From contig CAWKDG010000012.1 in assembly GCA_963848355.1 (NCBI GenBank), positions 1,364,001-1,428,000 on the forward strand: 64,000 nucleotides of DNA. The letters are read 5' to 3'. The position numbers were made by a program, and so were the translations under genes. A model generated the notes under the pieces. It did no database searches. It saw only the letters and a program-made list of their open reading frames with translations, and was not told the DNA's origin. Within the stretch, counting starts at the first letter, position 1, and each line of letters opens with the position of its first letter. This document shows positions 52,583 to 62,127 of this stretch, piece by piece. This DNA is from CAWKDG01 sp963848355 (GTDB lineage: Bacteria; Actinomycetota; Acidimicrobiia; Acidimicrobiales; UBA8190).

Positions 52583-53619
52583 GTGAGTGACGTTCGGCCT
52601 CCCCCGGCAGAGGCGCCCCCGGTCCAGAGCCGGTTCTCGGCGTGGCGGGAGGTGCTGCGCACCACCAACCCCCCGACGGGCCGGCCCCTCGACGCGGTGT
52701 CGCGTTGGCTCGTGCTCACGAGGGCCGCCGTCCTGCCCATGACGCTCGTGGCCGGCGCCGTGGCCGCCCTCCTGGCCGTCCACCGCGCCGGTTTCCGGCC
52801 CGGTCTGCTCGCCGCTCGCCTTCGCTGGTCTGCTCCTCGCCCACGTGGCCAACAACCTCATGAACGACCTCTTCGACGTCGAGGTGGGAGCCGATACCTC
52901 GACCTACCCCCGCGCCCTCTATGCGCCCCACCCGGTGCTGTCGGGGATGATCAGCAAGAAGGGCCTGGCCGCCGGCGCCCTGGTGGTGAACGCCGTCGAC
53001 CTCGGCCATCCTGGTGGTCCTGGCCGTCTACCGCGGCTGGCCGGTGGTGGCCTTCGCCCTGGCCGGCTTCGCGCTGAGCTTCGCCTACACCGCACCTCCG
53101 TTGCGCTTGAAGAAGCGCGGGCTCGGTGAGCCCGACGTCTTCCTCGTCTGGGGCCCGCTCATGGTGTGCGGGACGTACTACGCCGCCGTCGGCCACGTCC
53201 CCTGGGAGATCGTGGCCGCCTCGGTCCCCTACGGGCTCCTGTGCACGGCCGTGCTCATGGGCAAGCACATCGACAAGGCGCCCTTCGACGCCCCCCTCGG
53301 CATCCGGACCCTGCCGGTGGTGCTCGGCGAGGCGCGCGCCCGGATCGCCACCAAGGGTCTGATGGCGGCGTTCTACGTGACCGTCGTGGCCTGCGTGGCC
53401 GTGCGGGCCCTCCCCTGGCCGGCGTTGATCAGCCTGTTGGCGGTGACCAAGCTGGTGCCGTCGTGGAAGGCCCTGAGCCAACCCCGTCCCGACGAGCCGC
53501 CGCCCGGCTTTCCGGTGTGGCCGCTGTGGTTCGCCGCCGTCGCCTTCGTCCACACCCGCCGGGCCGGGTCGCTGCTCGTGCTCGGGCTGATCATCGCCGC
53601 CATCGCCAATATCCACTGA
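52583..53619 (+). CDS. UbiA/MenA-type prenyltransferase, two apparent +1 frameshifts
   Basis: Polytopic prenyltransferase, split over three frames. Frame 1 gives the N-terminus to LLAVHRAGFRPGLLA. Frame 2 gives FAGLLLAHVANNLMNDLFDVEVGAD, the first Asp-rich motif, to VVNAVDL. Frame 3 gives ILVVLAVYRGWPVVAFALAG to the end, with the second Asp motif KHIDKAPFDAPLG. Removing one base near 52814 (GCCGCTC to GCCCTC) and one near 53004 (CTCGGCC to CTCGCC) restores a single gene of about 345 codons. A quinone-pathway enzyme such as MenA is likely but the substrate is not determined. If real, it is a pseudogene. Confidence 0.75.
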
Positions 53620-53659
53620 CACCGGTCACTATTCACTGACTCCGGGAGGAGGTCCCACC

Positions 53660-55151
53660 GTGGGCATCGTCGACCAGCGTGAGCTCACCGACCGCAAAGC
53701 CCGCCACGGCGGGACACCGACGTCGGCGCCACCGGGGTGGCGCCGGTCGACGCCGACAATGCCGAGGGCAACGCCGAGGACTGCGGCTACGACGACGGTC
53801 GCCGGGCCCTCCGTCGCCGACGCCCTCCGACCGCTGATCGCCCAGCTCCTCGGCCAGCGCCTTCCCGTCCGGTTCGCATTCTGGGACGGATCGGTGCTCG
53901 AGCCGCCGGCCGGGGCCCCCGGTATCGACGCCGTGGTGCGGATCCGCTCGGTCGAGGCTGTCCGCCGCATCCTCTGGGCTCCGGGCGAGATCGGACTGGC
54001 CCGGGCCTTCGTCGCCGGCGACATCGAGATCGACGGCGACATCTTCGGTGCGCTGCGCGCCTTGAGCGACGTGGCCGTCAAGGACACGATGCGCCTCGGC
54101 GTCCGCGCCTTCCAGGCACTGGTGCAGGGGGCGCGCCGGGTGGGGGCGCTGCGCCTTCCCCCGCCCCCTCCGGCCGAGGAGGTCCGTCCCCGGGGGCCCC
54201 TGCACTCCCCGGGGCGCGACGCCCAGGCCGTCAGCCACCATTACGACGTCGGCAACGACTTCTACGAGCTGGTGCTGGGCCCGAGCATGACGTACTCGTG
54301 CGCCCGGTTCGGCGACGCAGCCGCCACCCTCGAGGAGGCGCAAGGGGCCAAGCACGAACTGATCAGTCGCAAGCTCGGCCTGCACGAGAAGCCGGGGGCC
54401 AGGCTCCTCGATGTGGGCTGTGGGTGGGGATCGATGGCACTCCATGCCGCCACCCGCCACGATGCCGTCGTCGTCGGCGTCACCCTGAGCGTGGCCCAGG
54501 CCGGGTACGCCCGCCGCCGGGTGGCCGACGCCGGCCTGTCGGACCGGATCGAGATCCGGTTGCAGGACTACCGCGACCTGAGGGGCGAGACATTCGACGC
54601 CGTCTCGTCCATCGGCATGTTCGAGCACGTGGGCTCCGAGCAGATGGGCCGCTACTTCGACACCTTGCGTACCCTGCTCGTGCCCACCGGCCGGCTGCTG
54701 AACCACGCCATCTCGTCGCCCGGAGGATCGAAGGTCACCCGCCGGACCTTCATCGGCCGCTACGTCTTCCCCGACAGTGAGCTCGAGGATGTCGGCGACG
54801 TCGTGCTGGCCATGGAGCGGCGCCGGCTTCGAAGTCCGCGACGTCGAGTCGTTGCGCGAGCACTACTCGCGGACCCTCCACGCCTGGGTGGCCAATCTCG
54901 AATCCCGCTGGGACGAGGCGGTCGCACTCGTCGGTGCCGCCCGGGCGCGGGTCTGGCGGCTGTACATGGCCGGCTCCGCCGTCGGGTTCGACGACGGGGG
55001 CCTGGGGATCCACCAGGTCCTGGGCGTTGCCCCGGCCGCGGACGGGTCGAGCGCTATGCCGGCGACCCGGCGACGGCTGGGCCTTCTGAGGGTCACGGGC
55101 CCGCCCAGCACGACGTCGGGGGCGAGAAGATCGGGGCCGTCGTCACGGTGA
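53660..55151 (+). CDS. Cyclopropane-fatty-acid synthase-type methyltransferase, apparent +1 frameshift
   Basis: SAM-dependent methylation of unsaturated fatty-acid chains in phospholipids. Recognisable blocks are HHYDVGNDFYELVLGPSMTYSCA, LLDVGCGWGSMALHAA, GVTLSVAQAGYARRRV and SIGMFEHVGSEQMGRYF. The frame changes at CGGCGCC (54818-54824): removing one C gives MERAGFEVRDVESLREHYSRTL, the expected continuation, which then runs to AGSAVGFDDGGLGIHQVLG and a stop at 55151. The start is uncertain; the N-terminal about 45 residues (from GTG 53660) look unlike the family. Located just after the prenyltransferase gene. Confidence 0.8.
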
Positions 55152-55716
55152 GGCCGGACGGCGGATTGATGGTGATGGTCGGATTGTTCGGGTCGTTGAC
55201 CGAGTTGCCCCGTGTCCACGTGTCCTCGCACTGCAGCAGGGCTCTCTTCTCTGGTTGATGGCGCGAGGCCTTGTCCCCGCCCGCCCACATGTCGAAGCGG
55301 TACTTCTGGAAGTTCTTCCAGTCGTAGTCGCACTCCGAACACTCGTCCTCGTGGATGAAGTACCGCTCCATGTACGGGACGTAGATGAGTGTGCACCAGG
55401 GCAGCTCGTGCACGTCGGTGGCGAAGGTGATCGGGTCGGCGTACGTCCCCGTGCCGCCCGCCCCCTTCCGGGTTCCGCAGGGATGGGCGATGTCCTTCCC
55501 CGGAGGTGAGTTGTCGACGTAGCCGTAGAGGGTCATGAAGGCCTGGACCGTTTCCGTCGTCCCCGTCGTCCTCGACCCCGGCGCCGACGAAACCGACGAG
55601 GCCGGCACCGTCCGGGCCGTGGCCGTCGTGGGGATGGCGAAGAGGACGAGGCACACGGCGAGAAGGCCGAGTCCGGAGGTCTCACTGTCGGGCGCCCCAC
55701 GGGCGAAATCATCAAC
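55093..55716 (-). CDS. Secreted expansin/barwin-like (double-psi barrel) protein
   Basis: About 205 residues. A hydrophobic leader (LGLLAVCLVLFAIPTTATA) is followed by a compact domain with GTGTYADPITFATDVHELPWCTLIYVPYMERYFIHEDECSECD, the pattern of double-psi beta-barrel proteins, with several cysteines. I cannot place a start codon: no ATG or GTG stands before the leader in this frame, while ATG 55711 lies in another frame with a short path to it, so a further one-base indel is suspected. Back to back with the SGNH-hydrolase gene; its 3' end overlaps the CFA-type gene. Confidence 0.6.
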   Translation of the reverse strand, partial: VDDFARGAPDSETSGLGLLAVCLVLFAIPTTATARTVPASSVSSAPGSRTTGTTETVQAFMTLYGYVDNSPPGKDIAHPCGTRKGAGGTGTYADPITFATDVHELPWCTLIYVPYMERYFIHEDECSECDYDWKNFQKYRFDMWAGGDKASRHQPEKRALLQCEDTWTRGNSVNDPNNPTITINPPSGLTVTTAPIFSPPTSCWAGP

Positions 55717-55720
55717 ACAA

Positions 55721-57808
55721 ATGTATGCTCTGCCGCGGGCGAACGCCCGGTGGGGGGTGGCGGGGGTCGTGGGACTGCTCCGCAGGAATTCGCAGCTGTT
55801 CGGAGCCTCCTGCATCGTGGCCGCCATCGTGGCGGGAGCGGCCCTCCCCGTCGTGATGAACGCCGGCGGGGTCACATCGTCGTTGGCCGTGAGCCGGACA
55901 CCGGTGGCCGCCTGCTCGCCGCCGATGATCGCGGGATCCGCCGCACCGGTGGCCGACGCATCACCGCCCTGTACGCCGACGATGGAGGCCAAGCCCCACA
56001 CCGGCCTCCTCGACGGCCAGAACATCACGGTGAGCGGCTCGGGTTTCCCGCCCAATGACTTCCTCCCCCTCACCGAGTGCCCGACCGGCGCCACCAATGC
56101 CGAAGACTGCGAAACCGAACTCGAAGGGTTCGCCCAGACCGACCAGACCGGAGCGTTCTCCACCAGTCTGACCGTGATGCGGCAGATCCCGACGGAGACG
56201 ACGACCCTTGATTGTGCCCGGCGCGGGGCGTGTGTCGTCGTCGCCGTCAACGAGGCCAACGACACGGTGGAGGCGGCCACGCCCATCACCTTCAAGAACG
56301 TCCCCCTGCCGACGCTCTCCGTCAGTCCCGCCACGAACCTCTCCGACGGTCAGAACGTGACGGTGAACGGTGCCCATTTCGATCCCAACGGCCAGGTGAC
56401 CTTCACCGAGTGTCCGGCCGGCCAGGTGCAGCTCTACTTCGCCTGCGACTCCGACATCTTCGACCAGGTGACCGCCGGCCCCACCGGGACGTTCACGGCC
56501 ACGTACCAGGTGGCGCGCATCCTGACCACCAATGAGGGCCCCGATGGCGGCTCCGTCGACTGCGCCCAACCCCCGGGCTGTGTCCTCGCCGCCCTCGGGA
56601 ATTACGGCGATGACCTCACCGCCTCGACCCCGTTGTCCTTCAATCCCAGCGTGCCGCCGCTGCCGCCGCTCGATCTGAACCTGAAACTGAAGCCGACGGG
56701 GCACGTGGCCACCGACGGGGGAGCGGTGCTGTCGGCCACCATCTCCTGCACGACGAAGGCGCCGGTGGAGGTCAGCGTCGGCGTGACCCTCACCGAGGAT
56801 GCCGATTCCGAGTTGGCCTCCTCGACGATCACCACGGGGACGACATGCGTGAAGACGCCGGGACCGGTGACCTTCACGGTGCCGGAGCAGGACGTGCCCT
56901 TCTCCGCCGGGGTGGGCGAGGCCACGCTGTACGTCTCGGCCCGCAACGGGAGCGCGCTGACCCAGGAGATGGTGAGCGGAGCGGTCACCCTGACGGTGCC
57001 CGCCCACCAGCCCCCGCCCGTCTATGACGTCGCCCTCGGTGACTCGCTGGCAGCCGGGTTCGCCTCGCCGCCTGGGCAGGGCTACGCCAACGACCTCCTG
57101 ACGTACCTGCAGGCCAAGGTGCCCGACCTCCAACTCGTCGACCTCGGCTGCTCGAGCGAGACGACGACAACCATGATCGAGGGCGGCATCTGCACCTACC
57201 CGGCGGGGTCCCGCAGCTGGCTGCCGCGGTTGCCTTCCTCGCCGCCCACCGGGGATCGGTGGATCTGGTGACCGTCGACATCGGGGGTAACGACTACCTC
57301 GGCTGTCTCGAACGCCAACCCACCCTCCTACAACGCCCAGTGCATCGAGACCACGGACGAGAGCGTGACGACCAACCTCAGGACGATCATGACGCAGATC
57401 CGTGCCGCCGCCGGAGCGACGGTCCCCATCGTGGGCATGAACTACTTCGATCCCTTCCTCGACTACTGGCCCGACGGTGCCGCCGGAAGGGCGATCGCCA
57501 GGACGTCGGTGCCCGTCGTCGGGAACGTCAACGCCACCATCGGCGCCGTCTTCACCGGGGCGTCGTCCCCCGTGGCCGACGTGGCCGGGGCGTTCGAGAC
57601 CACCGACCTGAAGCACAAGGTCACGTCTCCCTGGGGCCGGGTGCCGGTGGCCGTCGTCAACACCTGCACCTGGCTCGACTTCACGTGCGCCAAGGGGCAG
57701 GGAGGATTCGGCGATGACACCAATGCGGCCGGGTCGAGCGTGATCGCCGGCGCCTTCGAGAAGGTGGTCCCGGCGGACCTCGTCACGAGAGAACCGGTTC
57801 CGCACTGA
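55721..57808 (+). CDS. Secreted SGNH hydrolase with neocarzinostatin-like domains, two frameshifts
   Basis: About 695 residues when restored. A basic start and a signal/anchor helix (ASCIVAAIVAGAALPVV) are followed by two neocarzinostatin-like beta domains (GLLDGQNITVSGSGFPPND; TNLSDGQNVTVNGAHFDPNG), an immunoglobulin-like spacer, then the SGNH domain: GDSLAAGF and VDIGGNDYL. Frames change near 57210 (one base apparently missing) and near 57307 (one extra). The catalytic-His block reads DDTNAAGSSVIAGAF, lacking the His-Pro expected in D-x-x-H-P-N-A-A-G. Either six bases are missing or activity is lost. Confidence 0.72.
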
Positions 57809-57855
57809 GCTCACTGCGTCAGTCCCGGACGCGACTGGAACTGACCCCCGGGACG

Positions 57856-58977
57856 ATGGCCAGCGGCGGCGATGCCGTCGCCCGTGACCGCGATGGGAAG
57901 GCCGTCTTCATCCGGGGGGCTCTCCCCGGCGAGGAGGTGCGCGTCACCCTCGTCGCCGATCACGCCAAGTACGCCGTCGGGCGCGTCGACGAGGTGGTCG
58001 AACCATCACCGGACCGGATCGTGCCGCCGTGTCCGGAGGTCGGACGCGGGTGCGGGGCCTGTCAGTGGCAGCACATCTCGGTCTCCATGCAGCGTCGCTT
58101 GAAAGAAGGCTTCGTGGTCGAGGCCATCGAGCGGGCCGGGCTCGACTGTCCCGCCCTCGATCCGACCGTCGAGCTGACCCCCTGGGCCTTCCGGACGACG
58201 ATCAGCGCGGCGGTCACCGACGGGCGCGCCGGCTTCCACCGGTCACGGTCGGACGAGGTGGTCGCCGTCGACGGCTGTCTCGTCGCCCATCCGCGGCTGA
58301 CCGAGCTCCTGGTCGGCGTCCACTACCCGGGGGCGAGGAAGGTGCTGCTCCGCTGCGGCGCCCACACCGGGGAACGGCTGGCGGCGACGACCCCGAGCGG
58401 TCTCGAGGTGCGCTTGCCCGACGGCGTCCATACCGGGCACTTCCACGAGTCCGCCGCCGGACGTCTCTGGCGGATCTCGGCCCGCTCGTTCTTCCAGACC
58501 CGGGCCGACGGTGCCGACGCCCTGGCCGCCATCGTCACTGCCGCCGCCGACGAGATGGGCGCGCCGGGCACAGCCGTCGATCTCTACAGCGGTGTCGGCC
58601 TTTATGCCGGTGTCCTGGCGGCGCGGGGGTGGTCGGTGACGGCCGTGGAAGGTTCACGGAGCGCCGTGGCCGACGCCGGGGTCAATCTCCGGGAGTCGGA
58701 TGTGACAGTGGTCCACGCCGATGTCACCGGGTGGAGTCCGCCCCGGGCCGATCTCGTGGTAGCCGACCCCAGCCGCATCGGACTGGGCCGTCGGGGAGTG
58801 GACGTGGTGGCGGGGACGGGCGCCCGCCGGGTCGTCCTGATCAGCTGTGACGCCGCCAGCCTCGGCCGCGATGCGGCCCTGCTCCACCAGGCGGGCTATG
58901 CGTTGAGTGCCGTGAGCCACGTGGATCTCTTCCCCCACACCTTCCGAGTCGAGGCGGTCACCGTCTACGACCGGTGA
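57856..58977 (+). CDS. TrmA/RumA-type RNA uracil-C5 methyltransferase
   Basis: 373 residues from ATG. [4Fe-4S] cysteines in CPEVGRGCGACQW and a later DGC; VDLYSGVGLYAGVLAARG is SAM motif I; VVADPSRIGLG and the nucleophile in LISCDAASLGRD are conserved. Methylates C5 of uridine in 23S rRNA or tRNA. The TRAM domain seems to begin upstream (LELTPGT precedes the ATG in frame) but only CTG codons are available there, so the start is doubtful. Confidence 0.87.
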   Translation: MASGGDAVARDRDGKAVFIRGALPGEEVRVTLVADHAKYAVGRVDEVVEPSPDRIVPPCPEVGRGCGACQWQHISVSMQRRLKEGFVVEAIERAGLDCPALDPTVELTPWAFRTTISAAVTDGRAGFHRSRSDEVVAVDGCLVAHPRLTELLVGVHYPGARKVLLRCGAHTGERLAATTPSGLEVRLPDGVHTGHFHESAAGRLWRISARSFFQTRADGADALAAIVTAAADEMGAPGTAVDLYSGVGLYAGVLAARGWSVTAVEGSRSAVADAGVNLRESDVTVVHADVTGWSPPRADLVVADPSRIGLGRRGVDVVAGTGARRVVLISCDAASLGRDAALLHQAGYALSAVSHVDLFPHTFRVEAVTVYDR

Positions 58978-59013
58978 CGGTGACGGCGGGGGCGGGTTCC
59001 CCGGCGACGCCGG

Positions 59014-60297
59014 TCAGCAGGGCTTCGGGTCGAAGGACGGCGGCGCCGAGGAGGGGATCCCCGTCGCGGCCGTCAAGGTGATGGGCGACCCGTAGGGGTC
59101 GAGCGGCGGGGTGGACACGGCATCGGGGGAGTTCCCGAGGAACTGGGTGATGAGCGTCTGGGACTGGGGTTCCTGCACGATCTCGACGCTGCCCGCCGGC
59201 GAGCCCGCCCCGTAGGTGGGGATCGTGGCCGTCTTCAGGTTGGAGCCTGAGAAGCCGTGGTACTTCACGGCCAGGGACAGCAGATCGGACGACGACAGAC
59301 CGCCGATCCTCACGTCGTGGACGACCGAGCCGATGAAGGCGTTCAGGGTGAGCGGGTTGTACGTGCGTTCGGCCTTGTCCATGAGGGCCTCGATGACGAC
59401 GTTCTGGCGCTCGATCCTCCCGAGGTCCCCGGTCCCGTCGGCGTCCCAGACACCGGGGGCCACCTCGTATTCGTAGTGGCGCGACCGGGACAGGGCCAGG
59501 ACCTGGGAGCCGTTCAGGTTGAGGCAGCCGGTCTGGTTGATGGCGAGGCCGGAGTAGTTGCTGCCGTCGAGGTCGTCGCGCACCGGATAGGGGAAGTCGA
59601 GCTTGATACCGCCGACGGTCTGGACGGCGTTGATGAGGCCGTTGAAGTTGACGAGCACCCAGGACTGGATGGGGATGCCGAAGCTGTTCTGGATGGTCTG
59701 GACGAGGGAGTCGACGTTGTCGTTGAGAGCGGCGTTGATCTTCTGGTCGCGCGTCCCGAGCAGGCTCACCCACTGAGGGCTCAGGCCCGAGAGCTGCACA
59801 TAGGTGTCACGGGGGATGGACAGGAGGCTGGCCGTTCCCGTCGCCGGGTCGATGTGGGCGATCTTGATCGTGTCGCTGTGGGCTCCGGTCGTGGTGGTGT
59901 CGGAGCCGAAGGCTTTGTTCTCGGCCGGGGTGTTGTCGGCCCGCGAGTCGTCCCCGATGATCAGGATGTTGAACGGTTGACCGGAGACGATGGCCGTGCA
60001 GCTGGGACACTTCTCCGTGTTGATCTGGTCGAGTCGGTAGCGGAGGTACCCGTAGGAACCGCCGATAACCACCAGGAGGACGGCCACGACCATGACGGCC
60101 GTGCGCATGAGGCGCGTCTTCCGGCTCAGCCGACGGCGGGGCCTGCGTACCGGCGCCGAAGTCGACGGATGACCCGGAGTGGTGACCGCCGCCGCCATCT
60201 CGGGGCTGGCGGGTGTGATGCGCCTTGGCGCCGCGTGTCGGGGCGCGCGGGAGCCGCCTCGACGTTGCGGGAAAGGCCGGTCGTGGTCACGGGCCAT
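59014..60297 (-). CDS. LytR-CpsA-Psr (LCP) family protein
   Basis: 427 residues. Basic cytoplasmic N-terminus, one transmembrane helix (TAVMVVAVLLVVIGGSYGYL), then the LCP domain: ILIIGDDSRAD, HSDTIKIAHIDPATGTASLLSIPRDTYVQL, INAALNDN and LALSRSRHYEYE with the arginines that hold the polyprenyl pyrophosphate. LCP proteins attach glycopolymers (arabinogalactan-like or teichoic) to peptidoglycan. ATG 60297 or a later ATG could start it. Confidence 0.93.
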   Translation of the reverse strand: MARDHDRPFPQRRGGSRAPRHAAPRRITPASPEMAAAVTTPGHPSTSAPVRRPRRRLSRKTRLMRTAVMVVAVLLVVIGGSYGYLRYRLDQINTEKCPSCTAIVSGQPFNILIIGDDSRADNTPAENKAFGSDTTTTGAHSDTIKIAHIDPATGTASLLSIPRDTYVQLSGLSPQWVSLLGTRDQKINAALNDNVDSLVQTIQNSFGIPIQSWVLVNFNGLINAVQTVGGIKLDFPYPVRDDLDGSNYSGLAINQTGCLNLNGSQVLALSRSRHYEYEVAPGVWDADGTGDLGRIERQNVVIEALMDKAERTYNPLTLNAFIGSVVHDVRIGGLSSSDLLSLAVKYHGFSGSNLKTATIPTYGAGSPAGSVEIVQEPQSQTLITQFLGNSPDAVSTPPLDPYGSPITLTAATGIPSSAPPSFDPKPC

Positions 60298-60416
60298 GCA
60301 ACGACGACGGTACCGCAGGGACTCCCGTCGTCGGGGTCATCCCCGACACACAGGGTCGTCGGCCGACTTCGGACTGCAGTTTCTGTGCACGGCCTGTGAC
60401 GGTTCCTGTACCCGGG

Positions 60417-60815
60417 TCAGCGGGAATTCTCGACAACCGAACATCGGGGACAGCCCCCGTGGAGATCACGGCACGACCGGATGTCACTGTGTTCGGCCAG
60501 CCAACCGTCGTGGGCCGGAGTGGTGGCGCAATCCGGCTCCGAGCATTCGAGGCTCAGGTCGGCGTGGACGACGGCGATGCCGGGACACATTGCAGGGGTG
60601 TCCGGTCCGCTCGCGTCCGAGGACGCGGTCACGTCGGCGTCATCGGCTCCCGCCCCGTGGCAGACGGCGCACCGGGTCCCGAGGACGGTCCTGCAGTTGA
60701 CGACATAGCGGTGCCGACGGACGGCTTCCATCAGGGTGCCCTGACCGAGGCACCCGGGCATGGAACACGATCCCGTACCGTCGGCGTGGATGAGCAGAGG
60801 CTGGGCACAACTCAT
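60417..60815 (-). CDS. Cysteine-rich protein with tandem C4HC3-like repeats
   Basis: 132 residues from ATG 60815. Two related about-42-residue units follow one pattern, C-x4-C-x12-H-x5-C-x6/7-C-x2-C: unit 1 starts HADGTGSCSMPGC and ends CAVC; unit 2 starts HADLSLECSEPDC and ends CPRC. The spacing is almost the same in both, so this is an internal duplication of a probable metal-binding module. No family recognised. Divergent from the TetR gene, which may regulate it. Confidence 0.7.
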   Translation of the reverse strand: MSCAQPLLIHADGTGSCSMPGCLGQGTLMEAVRRHRYVVNCRTVLGTRCAVCHGAGADDADVTASSDASGPDTPAMCPGIAVVHADLSLECSEPDCATTPAHDGWLAEHSDIRSCRDLHGGCPRCSVVENSR

Positions 60816-60875
60816 CCGATCCGATCCTGACGACGAGGGGTACGGTCCCACCGGGCGGGCCCTGGGCCCTTCCCT

Positions 60876-60890
60876 GTGCCAATATGGCAC
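60876..60890. promoter_or_regulatory. Inverted repeat, likely TetR operator
   Basis: GTGCCAATATGGCAC: perfect 6-bp arms with a 3-bp centre, AT-rich for this genome, in the spacer between the divergent Cys-rich and TetR genes. A further TGTCACATAGACGATG region lies alongside. Confidence 0.55.
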
Positions 60891-60952
60891 TTAACAGTGT
60901 CACATAGACGATGTAGGGTGTCAAGGTTGGTCGCCATGCAGGCAGGCAGGGG

Positions 60953-61622
60953 GTGCGGCAGGCAGTGACCAGGGGGAACACGAGTGGTGGTGAGCCGTCC
61001 GGGACCCAGTCGCCCGGGAGCCGGCCGACCCTGGGAGAGGAGACCCGCGCCGTGACCCAGGCGCGCGATCGTCCAGGGCGCCGCCGCCGCTCTGGCCGCC
61101 AACGGCTTCGACGCCACCGTCGACGACATCGCCGCCGCCGCCGGAGTGAGCCGGCGCACCGTGTTCCGTCATTTCGCCACGCACGACGAGGTGCTGACGG
61201 CGGCGATGGCGGAGATGCTCGTGGCCTACGACCGGTTGATGCCGGGGCCGCCCGACCCCGGGACGGACCTCGAGACGTGGCTGACGGAGACGGCCGTGAC
61301 CCTGCACGAGCTGAACGCCGGTCTCCTGGGGAAGGCGTTCTGGGAGATGCACGTGGAGCGTCCGGGGATCACGCCGGCCGAGCGCGACCGCCGGCGGATC
61401 GGGTATGCCGTGCAGCTGGCCGGCCACGCCTGGCGGGTGGCCGAGGGGGAGGGGAAGCCACCCCCGTGGGTGGTCGACGCCTTCGCCCTGCTGCTGTCCG
61501 CCTTCGCCACCAACTGTCTTGTCGGTTACAGCGCCGAGAAGGCGGGACGGGTGAGTGCGCGTGTCCTCAAAGCAGTTCTCATCGCCGCGCTGGAAGAGGA
61601 GCAGGGAATCGTCCTGCGCTGA
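60953..61622 (+). CDS. TetR family regulator, apparent +1 frameshift
   Basis: The helix-turn-helix is clear: AAAALAANGFDATVDDIAAAAGVSRRTVFRHFATHDEVL, followed by a helical ligand domain with EMHVERPGITPAERDRRRIGYAVQL to a stop at 61622. That frame is closed by a TGA at 61053 with no start codon in between. The preceding frame supplies LGEETRAVTQAR; skipping one base near 61066 (CGCGATC to CGCATC) joins them as QARIVQGAAAAL. The start is GTG 60953 or 60965. Probably a sequencing indel in an otherwise normal regulator. Confidence 0.75.
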
Positions 61623-61640
61623 GGTGCTGCGGCACGGCGG

Positions 61641-62087
61641 TTACTGCTGTTCTGACCAGTCCATCAGGAGCCAGTGGACCTGCGGCGGGAGAGAGACGCC
61701 GAGCTGGGCCAGCCAGCCGAAGATGTCCCAGTACTCCCGGTGCACCGTGATCCTGCCGCTACTCGTCGTGCCGACCGAGGCGCCGTGGATGGTGAAGGGC
61801 CGGCCCGACGCCGGCAGTCCCTGGGCGATGGTGCCGTCGTTCGTGCCGACCATCTCCCATTCGAAGGCGTACCGGTCGCCGTCCTGTTGGGTCGAGACCA
61901 AGGAGACCGAGAGGTCGGAGGAGTTCTTGTGGCCGAGGGAGACGTGCTCGGCGATGGTGGCCGGGCGGAGGACGCGTCCCCAGGGCACGTCGACGTAGAT
62001 GGCGTCGTCCGTCATGCGGGAAGCCAGGAGGGCGCCGTCGTCGTTGTTCCAGGCGTTCAGCCAGTCATCGAACAGGTCGGTGGCCAC
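61641..62087 (-). CDS. SnoaL-like ketosteroid-isomerase-fold protein
   Basis: 148 residues from GTG 62087. LFDDWLNAWNNDDGALLASRMTDDAIYVDVPWG and VTVHREYWDIFGWLAQLG-type strands are NTF2/SnoaL-like. Substrate unknown. 40 bases downstream of the ABC ATPase gene on the same strand. Confidence 0.82.
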   Translation of the reverse strand: MATDLFDDWLNAWNNDDGALLASRMTDDAIYVDVPWGRVLRPATIAEHVSLGHKNSSDLSVSLVSTQQDGDRYAFEWEMVGTNDGTIAQGLPASGRPFTIHGASVGTTSSGRITVHREYWDIFGWLAQLGVSLPPQVHWLLMDWSEQQ

Positions 62088-62127
62088 GGTCCACCTCCGG
62101 CGGCCGCTGTGATGGCACGAACGATAC

